Shown: one piece after another, positions 51,867 through 64,000 of the stretch
Numbering within the stretch: position 1 is the stretch's first letter
Layout: each line of letters starts with the position of its first letter
Assembly: GCA_016987375.1 (NCBI GenBank)
Contig: PJRA01000412.1
Span: 1,158,889 to 1,222,888 of the forward strand
DNA: 64,000 bases
Direction: 5' to 3'
Source of the DNA: Brachionus koreanus
Lineage: Eukaryota; Rotifera; Eurotatoria; Ploima; Brachionidae
Program-made: the position numbers and the translations under genes
Notes under the pieces: model-generated
Database searches by the model: none
The model's input: the letters and a program-made list of their open reading frames with translations, nothing else
Told to the model about the DNA's origin: nothing

Positions 51867-52696
51867 CTATTGATCCAAAAATCGGCTATCTAAAACTACT
51901 GATTTTTTTACAGCATATCATAAATTTCTAGTTGTCAACTATCTAAAATTAAGTTAACAAACTATTGAATTTTTTTATTCTAAAGTAAAAAATTTAACTC
52001 CGCTACTAAGTTATTTTTTTTATAAAATAAAAGTCAAAAATTTATTTTATCTCATTAAATTTTTTAATTTTTTATTAAATTATTAGTTATTTTATATTTC
52101 AAACTAAAATTGATAAATTAATTAAGAAAATATTTAAATATTTTCAATTGAGAAAATGTAATTTTAAATATACAATTTTAGGATATAAATTAAAAGCAAA
52201 AATTTTAATTTTAGACTTATCTATAAAAAATTGAAAATTTCAAATATAATTACTTTTGTTTAGAGCTCTTATTAAAAATGCTAATTTTATATATTTTTTT
52301 TGAAAAAAAACTAACTCAGTCTATTTTAACCAAACTGTTTAGTGTAACTTAAAATTGCAAGCTAAACTAAAAAGCAAATCTTTACACTCAATACAAAGCT
52401 GTGTATATACGATAAAATGATAGAAAAATTTGCATGCATTCACTAAAACACTTGGTTCGAATTAAAAACGGCATGGTCGTGATATTGCTTTTGAACAAAT
52501 TTAGAAAATTTTTATTTAACTATGCAAAATTTATCCCAGAATTGCATAAATTGTCAACCTTATCTGCGGAATTCGATGCTATTCATTTATTTAGATTTTC
52601 CTTGTGAAAAAAAATAATCTAAAATTTAATCAATGTATTGATTTATTGATTTTTCTTTTTAGATAAGCTTATTAAGCTACCTGGATAAAATTAATA

Positions 52697-53157
52697 ATGG
52701 TAAATTATAGCCTTTGCTGAAAAAATTTGAAATAATTTTTTGTTTAGTCTTTTCAAAAAGAGGGAAAACAAGCTGAAGAGCAAACTTCGATCCATCGTAT
52801 CAGAATAACCTTGACAAGTACTAATGTAAAAAGTCTTGAGAAAGTATGCTCAGATTTAATCGAGGGAGCTAAAAAAAAGGAACTCAAAGTCTTTGGTCCA
52901 GTTAGAATGCCAACTAAAGTTTTAAGAATCACCACCCGAAAAACTCCATGTGGTGAGGGTTCAAAGACATGGGACAGATACCAAATGCGTATTCACAAGC
53001 GTGTAATTGACTTGAGAAGTCCATCTGAAGTTGTTAAACAAATTGTAAATATATTTTGAATCGATAAATTTTAACTTTTTTAAATTTTTTCCTTTAAAAG
53101 ACTTCTATCAGTATCGAACCAGGTGTTGAAGTCGAAGTTATCGTCGCTGACAATTAA
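52697..53157 (+). CDS. RPS20: 40S ribosomal protein S20 (uS10)
   Basis: Exon 1 ends immediately after the ATG (52697-52699 | GTAAAT). Exon 2 is 52748-53044 and exon 3 is 53101-53157, for 118 residues. The sequence runs [13 protein letters not shown], then [60 protein letters not shown] and [18 protein letters not shown], an almost unbroken match to animal S20. It is part of the small-subunit head. The bare-ATG first exon fixes the start and is common among animal ribosomal protein genes. The sequence upstream of the ATG is T-rich, compatible with a TOP-type leader, but I cannot place the cap site. Confidence 0.97.
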
Positions 53158-55822
53158 AATTGCGCAAAAAAAAGAACAGAATTTTATGTAGCTGATTAAA
53201 GTTGATTTCAAATTTTTGCCATACGATCAGAGGCTCAGCTTTTTAAAAAATTTAAGCTTAATTTATAAATAGTTTATTAAAAGTCAAGTTTTTCAGTTAT
53301 CAATAAAATTCTGCTCATTATTTTTGTTTTTTAAACTTATTTTTTGATGTTAAAAAAATCTCAAATAGTCTGAAAAATTGTCATCTATTTTGAGAATTTA
53401 GACATTTATAATCGAATAGCTTTTATCAAATTATTTAAACTTTAACTATAAAGATGAGATTCAACTAATATCAACTTTAACTTAAGGATTTTAAGTATAT
53501 GGTTAAAAATTTTAATTTTTAATTATTATTAATTCAAGATAAATTAAAGTTGTATGATTTAAATGCACTATATCAATTAATTTGATTATAATGGTTTAAA
53601 GGATTTTCTTAAAATGCTTAAAAAAAACTTCTTTAGCAATTATATTTTTTAAATAAGATTAACTGATATTTCTATTTAAAAAATCATGCCATAAAATAAA
53701 GATAAATTTGAACTAATTATAACTATTTTTTGATTATTAAAAAACCATATAAAAATAATTTTTTATTAGAAATTTAGAAAATAAAAAATATTTGAATTAA
53801 ATCTAATCGAATATTGGCAAAGTTTTTCATGTCATTTGGTTTGATTTATGCTAGTAAAATTATAATTTTCGAAAGATTTTGAAAAAATGGAGCTAGATCT
53901 ATTTTTAGTACAATAGCTACTAAAAATATTGAAGCACAGAAAACTATTTGTTCATTTAGAAATCTATTATATTTTCTTTTTTCCGAAAAAGTAATTTTTT
54001 TTAATTTTGAGCAGTTAATAATTTATAACTTTAATCAATTTTGCATACACTTGAAAGAATCCTGGTGGCCTTGCAACAGATCTAATTTTTCTTTATATAT
54101 TTCGAAATCAGTGAAATAATTTGCAAAAAGATTTTATGCAGTATTTTGACATGCTCTAAAGCCTAAAGCCAAATCGAATCCATCAGGCAATGATGTCACC
54201 ATTTTTTTTAATGAAAAAATAAAGAATATACGCAAATAAAAGGTGATAATATAATTTAAAAACATTAGGAATTAATCGTGGAATCACATGGTTTTTGTAG
54301 TATTCAAGAAAGATTACTTTTTCTAAAATAATGAATGTCGGGCCAATTGAAGCTATAGTTCAGAAAAAAGAGGATGTTCTAATCCTTTTTAGAGCAAGGT
54401 AATGTATTGATCAAATTTCTTTAACAAATTATTTCAAACAATCAAAAAGATAATATATTTTTTTATTCTCTATTTCTCATTTATTTTTAATCGACATCTT
54501 TACCTACCTTCTATTTTATTCGTAAAATTTAATTTTTCAATAAATGGAATAATCTTTAAATTTTGCTTAAAATAGATCAGGTTTTGTTTAGAAAAACATA
54601 ATGAAAAAATTAAAGATTGATAAAATGTTTGTTTTTAATATAAAAATAGCTAAATATCAATATAGATTAGTTAAATTATACAGAAAATTTATCATAATTT
54701 ACTATTAAGCTTATTTAACACAATTTTCTAATAATTTTTCCAAAAACTTAAAGAAATACATTGAATGAAAATGTTAAATTCCATGATTAAAATAGGACGA
54801 TAAATTAGATTAATTTTTAATATATTAATTAGCCAGTCTAACTATGTTTTGTTAAAACAATAAGCATAATAAGGACTTCATAATCAAGCTTTAATCTGAG
54901 CTTATATTTTAAATTAAATAAAATTTTCAAAATTGATAAAAGATTTTAAAAAAAAATTATTTAATTAAATTAATTTAAAATTAAAGAAATTTAATTAGAA
55001 GCTTTTATTATTTTCCAATATTTTTTTTCCTTTAAAAATTATTTTTAATTAAAATAGTTTATTTAGATATCAAAACTGAATCAAAGTAAGCCTTGAGTAA
55101 ATTAAATAATCGAAAGAAGGAAAGAAGGTAAAAGATTGTTTCCATACATTTTTTTCTAATTTCAGAATAAAAATAATGAATTTTAATCATGATTATTAGA
55201 ACATCTTGTTTAGTTTTTTTTTTTTTTGCCAGAGTCAGTATTTATAGATCCTAATTTTGGTTAAAATTTGAAACGCAGCTAAAATTAAGAATGCGAAATT
55301 TATTATAATATTAATTTGCTTCTAGTCAGTCTAAAAAACAGACTAAAAATTCAATTTAAAACAAAACTGATTTCCGATGCAAATTTGCATTTTGTGCATG
55401 AAAATTGACGCGTTTCATCAAATTCTCTTTTTTCAAAAAATTCATCTTTTATTTTTGTAAACAATAATTCATCTAAATTCCAACTTAGATGTTTGTTAAT
55501 AATGCATAATTGTTTTTAAATTATGACTTAACTTAGACCCATAAAAGCCTGAATACCTCCGCCGTTATTCAGTTGCATGCAACTAAAATAAAAAATTAAA
55601 ATAATTTATTTTTTTCCTATATTTCTTTCAACTATTTGCAATTATCTCAAGTTGTTTGAAATGTCTATTTTTTTTTAAGAAATAAGAGAAAATTCATTGC
55701 TATATTTGACACTTTTAAAATAATGATTTTGTTACCAAAAAAATTTTGAGTCAACAACAATATTCAACTAATAAATTAGAGAGTAACCCAATTTTTTTTC
55801 AACTGCTCTTTAACTTGCTCAA
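53158..55822. other. Intergenic region between RPS20 and the XK-related gene
   Basis: No coding region recognised. A slightly less AT-rich patch at 54,040-54,420 has no assignable frame. It may contain old repeat debris. Confidence 0.45.
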
Positions 55823-58800
55823 ATGATAAACAATGAGCTTGATACTTGTGCAAATAATGAGGAAAAAGCGGCTAAAAGCGAAGACAAAAAATTTGATACA
55901 CCGAGCGTTCTACTTTCTGAATCGAATTCAAGTATTAAGTCAAATGTATGTCAGCCTTCGAATCTAGAAACTATTCCCGAGATTTCAGTACTTAGCAGTG
56001 AAGGAGAAACCGAGTCAAAATCCAAAAAACCAATCTCGTCTAGGCATTCTACTGTCGTTTTCCGCAATAGAAATGATAGCATCCGTCATTTAACTGATAA
56101 AGTCTTGTCCATATCAAACGATATATTTCGCTCTATTGAAAATGCTCATGAATTAATCGACTTGAAACATTCGAATTTTTCGGCGGCTACTCAAACTGCC
56201 GCAGCTCATGCGGCTCTTTCTCACCAAAATCCATCGTATGACTTGAACGACTATGCAATAAATAGAGAGAGTGTGCCAAAACAAATGGGAGAATCGTTCT
56301 CAGAGGAGAAAATAGCCTCAAAATTTGAATCGAAATCGAATAGAAATTTCGATTCGCAGTCCGATTCTGGCTCAGAAAAGATTGCCAAAGATGAAAGACC
56401 AATAGATGAATTGAACATAAACGATACCCAATGTACAGAGAGACGGGCTAATTTTGAAAATAATTTAAATAGCTTAAAAAAAGATAAATCAGATGAGATT
56501 GATTTTAGGACTAGAAAGCGGTTTATTTTTAAAAATGGCTCAAAAAAATCCATACCGGACGATATTCACATATCAATTTTAGAAGTTTTTATTTATCTAT
56601 GGGGAGTTATAGCATTTTTTGCTGACTTGATAAGTGATATCATACTAAGCATTGACTATTTTCATAGCTCAAGATTTTGGCTTGCCATAATGACACTAAT
56701 GTTTGTAATTGTTCCAAATTTTACCTTATCTCTATTCAGTTTATCTTGGTATATTGACAAATACGAATCAGAGAAAAAACTGCAAGAGGAAAAGAAAAAA
56801 CAATTGTCCAATTCGAAGATTGTTGAATCACATCTACCCGACACTACTTGTGGATCGATCACATTTTGGATTATGACTGTTTTATTTGTAGTATTTCAGT
56901 TGGATCTTGTATGGAAATACATTCAAGGATTTATATACACTTTAAAAGGTAACTCTTTTTAAAAAAAAAAAATTAATTTACATGAAATAGAATCACAGAA
57001 AATTTTACTTTAAATTTACTTTAAGATAAAAAAAAGTTTAGAAAAGTTTATGTTTCTCACGAGTCATATGAAAAGATTTCCATTATTAATCAAAAAATAT
57101 TATTAGTAAAAAGTTTTTCTAAATATTGAATTTTTAAAATTAACTTTTTTCATTGATTTTTTAGCAATTTTTTTAACCTTTTATCCACATAAAAGTAGTA
57201 ATAGTTTAAAATGCAGCTAAGAAGTTATCTTAGCATAACATATACAGTGGTGATTTGATATAAGGATCCATGGTAAATTTACGCAAATTTACGTAAATTT
57301 GTGTAAATTAACGTAAAAAATGGTTATTTGACTATTTTTTACGTAAAACAAGAATTGTAAAAATTGGTAAATTAACTATAATTTACACAATTTTACGTAA
57401 AATTTAGTTAATTTATCATTTTTTAATTTATGTTAACTCCAAAAATGCCAAAAAAATTTCAAATTTTGCTGTTTTTCATAAAATTTTGCTTAAAAATATT
57501 ATTTTGTCATTTTTTCTTTCAATTTATATCTTTACCATTTTTTTCGTAAAAATTGGTAAAAAACAAAAATTTTACTGGTAAATTTTGGTAAAAAATTGTA
57601 AAAAACAAAAAAAAGTAAAACGAATAAGATTTGTAATAAAAAGCTTATATTTTTTGAAATTTTTTTAAAATTAAATTAATATCCAATCACCATCTTTTTG
57701 AATTACAATTTCAATTATCTTTGTAATATACTAATTAGAATGTTGATGAAAATTTTTTCTAAAAATATGAATTATTTTACTTTTTTTAAATGATGAATAT
57801 ATTTTTTGCAATTTACAGGTGTTAGAGTATTTTGGAAATCAAAAATATCTTCAAAATATCATCTTCATTTTTTGGTACTTTTTCTATGATGAATTTTTTC
57901 ATTTCATGCCATACCATTTCTATGGGGTTTAAATCATGTGAATTTAGAGGGGATTTCACCTTTAATTACTATGTTGAATAACTTTTAAAAACTAAAATTT
58001 TCATAATATATCAAATTAATATTGTAATGGTTAAGAAAATAGACTAGACATAAATTAGACTTATGTTTTGGATCATAGGCTTGAAGTAACTTAAAAGCTA
58101 AATATAATTTTCCTGTTCCAAAAGGTAATAAATACTCAGCTAATATATCTCTATACATTTCAGAGTCCATTATTGATTTAAAAGGCTTTAAAAGAAAACT
58201 CAAACTGTCTCATAATCGCTTTGGCCATTCAAATATCCCAAAAGTGAAGTTTTTAAATGAATATTTGTATGACCAGCATTGCACATCAAAAATTAAAAAA
58301 ACTAGAACCTTGTTTTATTATATTCTGATATTTTATTATATTCTAAAGAATATAATATAAGCTTTTTATTATTCGTTTTACTTTTTTATGTTTTTTACAA
58401 TTTTTTACCAAAATTTACCAGTAAAATTTTTGTTTTTTACCAATTTTTACGAAAAAACTGGTAAAGATATAAATTTACGTAAATTTGCGTAAATTTACCA
58501 TGGATCCTTATATCAAATCACCACTGTATGTAAGCCTAAAGAGCTGTAGCATTCGCTTCTTTTTGTCATTCAACAATCAAGCTTCTCATATTCTCCTCAA
58601 TTCATAACTACGGCTCCCAGATTTTGTGTTTGGCTGTAATTGATTCCTTTATTAAATTAAGTTTTACATCTGAATAAGATCACCTCTTGATCTTCATGTT
58701 CCCAAATTAGTTAAATATAACCTTGTCAAACTTTGGTGATAATCCGAATCATGTAACTCTGGAATCAACTTCGTTAGTTGAACTTTCTTAAGCTCATTTA

Positions 58801-61164
58801 TATGTTGGTGCTATATAAGCAGAAGATAAAGGTTTGAAACTATTCTATCAATTAAATATCTGATAGAAACTGTTATTTTTTATAAAAAAAAAATTTAACC
58901 AGCTATCAGTAATCTGTTAAAATTAGCTTTCAAATTAAGAAAATGTCATTCTCGTCGGATTCTTTCATGCTGATATATAAAAGAATTAATAATTTTTTAA
59001 ACAAAGTTTCTTATACAATAATATAATTTAATGATTCTTTAAAATGTTTTAATAATTAAATATTTTTTTTGAATTTTAATTTAAATAGTATTTTAATTTC
59101 TATTAATTAAAAATTTAAAAATCAAAGCAGTTTTTTCTTTTAATTTTAATTTTCTATTATCTAATTTTTCTAATAAATTATTTCTTTAAACCCAAATAAT
59201 CATGGCTCCAACATTTTTTAATAAAAAATTCTTTATCAAAAATATAGATTTATTTTTAAATAATCAATAATTCATTATTTTTAACATTAGAAAGTCAGTT
59301 GTCGTTTTGACATTTTTTTCAATTTTTGTATCTTTGGAATAACTCATTCAATTCTTGAATATTTTGATTAAAATTTGAGCCTTCTTTTATAAATAGTTGT
59401 TCAAAATTCAATGAGTTAATCCTAAGATAAAAGCATTAGAAAAGTGTCAAAAAGAAACCGAGCTTCTAGTGGAATAAAAAAAAACTAATTAGCAGTTAAA
59501 TCTTTTCTTATTATTTATGTAAATTTCCGAACAGATCTCTTGTAAATTGAACTAAAATATTCTTTTAACTCAAAGGATGGGCTTGTCGGTCAGTATTCAA
59601 TAATTTGAAATGGGAAAAATACTACATTGAAAAGCAAATCAAATGTGATACAGATATAGGAATGCTTCGTTTGATTGATGTCTTCCTTGATAGTGGACCC
59701 CAAGTTTTGCTTCAACTCTATGTAATTACAACCCAGAATTTAAACGAAATCGGAAGTGCAAATATAGTCGTTTTTACTTTTAAAGATTTTCAGACCACTA
59801 GTATAGAAATAAAGCAATTGGTAAGCATACTATCATCTTTATTTTCTATGGGCTATGCACTGGCTGGATATCACCGTTGTCTTCGTAATCAACAATTTAT
59901 TTTTTGTCTAGAAACAAACAAGCCGTTACCACGGCCTATGAGATGGATTTCGACCATAATGCAGTTTGTTTGGTATGTCTTCCTAATTGCTCCTCGAGTT
60001 CTTTCAATGGCCATTTTTGCCAGCACATTTCGATCATGGTTTTTCATGATCATTATTTTTCACTGGTTGATCATGTACTCTTGGATTCTGAGCTTAAAAA
60101 CCAACTACTGTATTACATCTGAGGAAGTGTATAATGCACGTGAACACATCTTTGAAAAATTTTACGATCTAATATGTTCTTTTATTTATATATTTGCTTA
60201 TTTTAATCTCAAAGCCGGTCCAACCCGATACAGATACTTGATATACTATTCAATTTTTTATTCTGAAAATATAATTTTTTGCATTTGTTATTTTCTTTTT
60301 TCAAAAGAACAAAATTTTAATTATAAATTAACTTTATTGATAATAGTGGTTATCGGGTTTTGGATAGCGATCATCTTCCAAATTGTTTATTACCTACACT
60401 GTCATCCATCACATAATATTCAAGTATGTGTCAAAAAATCAGATAAGTTTCACTTAATTCACAAAGAAATGCTCAAGCCCGCCGATTTTTACGACCTGAC
60501 TGAGTCTGATTTGGATGAGGAGGAAGTCAACCGAGCAAAAATATTTGAATCTCATATTGTTGAGAGGCCAAGCGACTCGGCAAAAAGCTCATCAAGCTCT
60601 TCAATAAATAACGAGAACGAAAATTCGGCCTCAACTATGAAATTGATAAAATTGTCTCAATATAATAATATCCCTTTGGAAGATCAAGTTAGAAAAAAGG
60701 AAAAAAAAAATATTTTCAATTTTACAAAATTTTTAAATTTATACTCGTCATCCGATAGCGTAGTTGTTATTAGAAATGATCAAAAGTCAAAATTTGATGA
60801 CCACGGAGAAATTAAGCGAAATAGTGAAGATGAAGCCTTATCCATCTCAAAATCAGCAAGTAAAAAAAATTCAATGGAATATTTTGCAGTTATATCGCCT
60901 TATTCGGCTGATTCGTCAATAGACAGCTTTAAGAGTGTGGTCTCATTTTCGGACAAAAATGATCATGACCACGAAATAAGTTTAAATTACAGAGGTTCAT
61001 CTGAACTAAGTATAGATATGTTAAATCCACCTTTGGTTAGTTTAGATGATGTTTTCGAAACAAATGAACTTTACGACAATTTATCAAATAAGATGAGCAA
61101 AAAGTGTACGTTATTGAAGTGGAAAAGTGCTAGTAATCTAAATGAAAACGAAGTATTTTTATAG
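55823..61164 (+). CDS. XKR: XK-related membrane protein (XKR4/6/7-like)
   Basis: Exon 1 (55823-56948) and exon 2 (59576-61164) join in phase (G|GA) and give 904 residues. About 240 hydrophilic N-terminal residues precede the XK domain. Its landmarks are VFIYLWGVIAFFADLISDII, FWLAIMTLMFVIVPNF, and WKYIQGFIYTLKG joined to WACRSVFNN. Then come DIGMLRLIDVFLDSGPQVLL, LQLYVITTQ, SILSSLFSMGYALAGYHR, FVWYVFLIAPRVLSMAIFAS and YLHCHPSHN. About eight to ten hydrophobic helices are visible. The PQVLLQLY motif and LAPRVL-like segment are XKR signatures. Members of this family act as phospholipid scramblases (XKR4, 8, 9), some activated by caspase cleavage. The 240-residue C-terminal tail is acidic and serine-rich and could hold such a site, but I cannot prove one. 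The intron carries a Tc1/mariner element. Confidence 0.9.
57245..58526 (-). mobile_element. Tc1/mariner-type transposon with long inverted repeats, in XKR intron
   Basis: The element is bounded by TA at 57243-57244 and TA at 58527-58528. It begins CAGTGGTGATTTGATATAAG and ends with the exact inverse. The outer 55 bp or so are identical in both arms. The arms then keep pairing to about 190 bp if an extra 230 bp in the left arm (about 57,300-57,530) is skipped. The minus strand carries transposase debris: MDSEMYRDILAEYLLPF, then QAYDPKHKSNLC (second catalytic block), then in another frame SHDLNPIEMVWHEMKKFI (third block). A frameshift separates the last two and the N-terminal part is not evident, so it is non-autonomous. 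The arms contain four perfect TTACGTAA palindromes. Confidence 0.9.
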
Positions 61165-61703
61165 AAAAAAATTTATGAATATTTAATAATAAAATCACTT
61201 GATTTATTGATTTGTTATAGTAACAAATCGTTATTTGAATTTTTTAAATTTGTGTTTATGGTTAAAATGTAAAATGTGATTTATCCTATTAAAAATTTTC
61301 AAATGTTTAAATTAAAAAAAAAAGTTTCGTCAAATGAATGCATTCATTTACAATGTTTTGTTGACATTCGTAAGACTTAACTATTTGAATTTTATCAAAA
61401 ATTTTTCATGTATCTTTTAATATTTTTTTCACGTATTATATAAAATAAAATATATTTTTTATCTTTATTTTTTTTTCTAAATTTAATTTAAATTAAAATA
61501 AATTAGAATCATATTCAGTTAGAAATTAAATTTGATTTTTTTAATTATGTATAAATAAAGAGAAAAAATATTTAAAATCGTTCAGTTTTTTTTACTAGTT
61601 ATTAGATTAAAAAAATATCCGATATTATTCTATTTTTTGCTTTAGTTCTATCAAAATCATTAAGTATATTTAAAGATATTTTCTTGTCGTTAATTTTGAT
61701 TTA

Positions 61704-61916
61704 TCAGTCAAGGAATTTTTTTTCATCATTATAATGTAATTGCATTTTAAAACGCCATAGTTGATTCCATTTATTAAAAATTCTTTGTATAAAAAGTGAC
61801 CATGGAAATGAAGAATTTTTTTTTTGTCGTCTCATTAATTGCTTTATGAGTCGATGTTTATGACCTCTAATGCTATCAGCTGAACCATCAATTGATGATG
61901 AATTAGAAGGTCTCAT
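61704..61916 (-). CDS. Possible exon, unknown basic protein
   Basis: I do not recognise it. The 70-residue frame starts MRPSNSSSIDGSADSIRGHK, is basic and tryptophan-containing (HRLIKQLMRRQKK, then FPWSLFIQRIFNKWNQLW) and ends at a stop. Composition is less AT-rich than its flanks, which supports coding. No partner exon was found on the minus strand to the right. It may be the last exon of a gene or a short orphan frame. Confidence 0.35.
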   Translation of the reverse strand: MRPSNSSSIDGSADSIRGHKHRLIKQLMRRQKKNSSFPWSLFIQRIFNKWNQLWRFKMQLHYNDEKKFLD

Positions 61917-63870
61917 AAGATTGTGTCAATACATCAAATTTTTTTTATTTAATATTTTAAAAAGCTCACTAAGATGATCTCTAAATTTTTTATCGTTCAA
62001 TATGGCCAATCTCAAAATTTGGAGTCTCTTTTCATTTGATTAACAACTAATGTTCTCAACAAGCTTTGAAGTCTTTTTTTGAAATTTATTCGAATTCTTT
62101 TAAAAACATAATATCATACAAAATCTTGATTTAATTTGATCAGAACAAAAAATAAAATCAATAACTAGTTTCATTTCAAAAAAAGATTAAAGATATACTT
62201 TAGCTGTCGTTCCTCAATTAATGAATAAATCGAGCTTAAAAAATTTTAAATTTAAAAAATAATTTAGCAATTTAAAAATTAATGATTAAAATAATAAAAA
62301 TTCTAAAAAAATTTATGACTTGTTTATTTAATAAACGCAGCTCAACTCAAATATATATTACTCAAAAAGCAATTTAGTTTATACAGCCTTATATCTTTTA
62401 ATTTTATAATTCAAATTTTTTTTTGAAAAAATAATATTTCTTTTTGTACCATGTTATTTAAGTTTTTTTTTTTTGATAAAATATTTGCTAAAATAAATAT
62501 TGTTTTTTCTAAATTATCGAAAATATGCTTAATTGTAGTAATAATAAGACATAATTCAAAGAATTTTATTTTTCACTTAAAAGATTAACTCTTCCACATC
62601 CTAATTCAAATCATTCCAAAAGTTTATTTGAAATTATTGAAATATTTTTTCATAGCAGATATATTCTTAAAAATAATTAATTCAAAAATAATTTTTAAAA
62701 AAGCATATTCAAAAAAGGGTAAGTCAGACAAAATTTTTTTCTTTTATAAAATAGGTAAACAAAACCAAGATTATCATAAAAATCCTTAGAAACACAAAAT
62801 TATTCGTTAATTTTCAGTTTAAATTTTATTTTCAAATTCTGATTTTAAAAATTAACGCCTTTTTTTTAAAAAAATCAATTATAATTTATGAATAGACTTG
62901 AGAGCTTTATTCAAGAAATTCAAAAAGCATAATTCACTATACACAAAAAGCATTGTTCCATGACTGAATTGTAATTAGAATTTAAAAAATACGCATAATA
63001 GCGCCACTCCTTTATTTGATTCAAATAAAGTGGTTATATTAGACAAAAAATATTTTATTTAGTTCAAAAACTGGTAGTTAAGTAATATAATTAATTTTTA
63101 AAAATCTAGAATAAGAACACTTCATTTTTTCAAGAATATTTTTAATATTTGTGTGTATTTATTTGGCTCCTGACTTTTTAACAAATTGTCTGTCTCAAAA
63201 GCCATTTGTTTTATATTAGATTTCTGAAATACTCCAATTATCGGACAATTTTTAGGAGGTTTAATTTTTTTTTCTAAATATGATCGCATTGATCAAAAAG
63301 TTTTTAAATTGATACTTAAATATATTTGATATACGATAATTAAAATCTATTAGAATAAACTTTATTGGTTTTTGGCATGCATCAAGATATTAAATTTAAA
63401 CTTTATTAGTTTATATTGAATGATTTTAAAATTTAAAAGCCTTTTTTCTAAACAAATAGATTATTTTTCTTTTCTTCGTTTTAAGTTAAATAAATTTTAT
63501 CATTTATGGGAAATATTTTTTTCAATCAAAAATCTAAAAATAAAAAATATTAAAATTAATTAATTTTTGTTGCAAAATATGCTCATTTTCATGGAATAAA
63601 ACTAAAAAGAAAAGAAAAAAAAATCGAAAAAACCCCTCTAGGTTTGAGTGCTAAAAAAATTAGCTTATCCTATTATAATTTATTGTATTACTTTCTTAAA
63701 TAATTTTTTTGAGTTGTCATTATTGTGGAATAAATCAAAAATCAATTTTTTTTTTTTGAAAATATTCATTGTTAATCAATTTTTAGAAATATTTTCAAAA
63801 AATAGAAAGTCTTAATCTCAAATGAAGCAGGAAGAAATTTAAAGTGAATTAAATGAAATTATGGAGCATT
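61917..63870. other. Intergenic AT-rich DNA
   Basis: No gene seen. Near 63,631-63,652 the words CCTCTAGGTTTGAGTGCTAA resemble the right end of the TTAACACTCAAAGG element family. Confidence 0.45.
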
Positions 63871-64000
63871 ATGAAACACAGAATGGTTTTAAAATATTTC
63901 AAAATTATTAAGCCCTATGTGGTTCCAATTTTAGCATATTATGTTCTTTTATTTGTTAGCAGTTCATCCAAATATGCTGCAATCATAGTCAATTGTCTAG
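63871..64000 (+). CDS. Start of a TMEM86/lysoplasmalogenase-like membrane protein (cut by window edge)
   Basis: The open frame starts MKHRMVLKYFKIIKPYVVPI, continues LAYYVLLFVSSSSKYAAIIV and NCL, and runs off the window. TMEM86 proteins start with a short polar stretch, a helix containing a serine-proline or SSS turn and then a KCLP-like segment, and the visible part agrees with that layout (LVPFFKAT..YFVLWLPSSS in vertebrates). These enzymes cleave the vinyl-ether bond of lysoplasmalogens in the ER membrane. With only 43 residues this is a tentative assignment. The last bases (CTAG) could be coding or the start of a splice. Confidence 0.45.
   Translation, partial: MKHRMVLKYFKIIKPYVVPILAYYVLLFVSSSSKYAAIIVNCL

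Noticed and set aside
57985..58203. 72-residue minus-strand frame as a host gene
   Set aside because: It contains MDSEMY and DPKHKSN blocks of a Tc1-type transposase and lies inside the inverted-repeat element.

Overview
The window is animal nuclear DNA. It is extremely AT-rich (I estimate 75-80% A+T), its genes are split by short introns (many about 50 nt), and it carries clear metazoan orthologues: a Caudal/Cdx homeobox gene, a claudin-type four-pass protein, an XK-related protein, EFHC1, NEK1, RECQL5, DET1, ribosomal protein S20 and a nuclear tRNA-Val. The base composition, short introns and decayed LINE and DNA-transposon copies would fit a small invertebrate such as a monogonont rotifer. 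That placement is an inference and I cannot name the species.

Layout. 1.5-2.6 kb: N-terminal exons of a PPEF/rdgC phosphatase (minus). 5.3-7.4 kb: a decayed LINE pierced by two TTAA-flanked elements. 7.9-8.3 kb: complex III hinge protein UQCRH (minus). 10.0-11.7 kb: a divergent pair, NSE2 SUMO ligase (minus) and signal peptidase subunit SPCS3 (plus), whose start codons are 221 bp apart. 11.8-12.4 kb: LINE relic. 13.0-14.3 kb: Cdx (minus). 15,808-16,547 is an assembly gap. 18.6-20.6 kb: an intronless PTB-domain protein. 24.6-25.1 kb: a small, apparently GPI-anchored surface protein with a recent internal duplication. 25.3-31.0 kb: a complete NEK1-type kinase gene of 18 exons (minus). 33.0-33.4 kb: a secreted, very basic small protein. 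37.6-42.7 kb: RECQL5 in nine exons. 44.2-46.5 kb: EFHC1. 46.8-47.6 kb: claudin-like protein. 47.8 kb: tRNA-Val(AAC). 48.0-48.7 kb: EEF1AKMT4-type methyltransferase (minus). 49.9-51.9 kb: DET1 (minus). 52.7-53.2 kb: RPS20. 55.8-61.2 kb: XK-related protein in two exons, with a Tc1/mariner element in its 2.6-kb intron. The plus strand at the right edge begins what looks like a TMEM86-type gene.

There is no operon-like functional cluster. The genes are mostly housekeeping, DNA-repair (NSE2, RECQL5), ciliary (NEK1, EFHC1), secretory and membrane genes. The unusual content is in the spaces between and inside them. I see several families of inverted-repeat elements (two using TTAA targets, one with TA targets, one undetermined), at least five LINE relics, three mariner/Tc1-type transposase remnants, and a 0.9-kb tract of degenerate self-complementary AGGATCCT/AAGATTCTT motifs. 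The best-preserved mobile element is the 1.28-kb Tc1/mariner copy at 57,245-58,526, which has long terminal inverted repeats rich in TTACGTAA palindromes.

Exon boundaries were placed by hand from GT/AG signals, reading phase and remembered family sequences. No alignment or transcript data were available.
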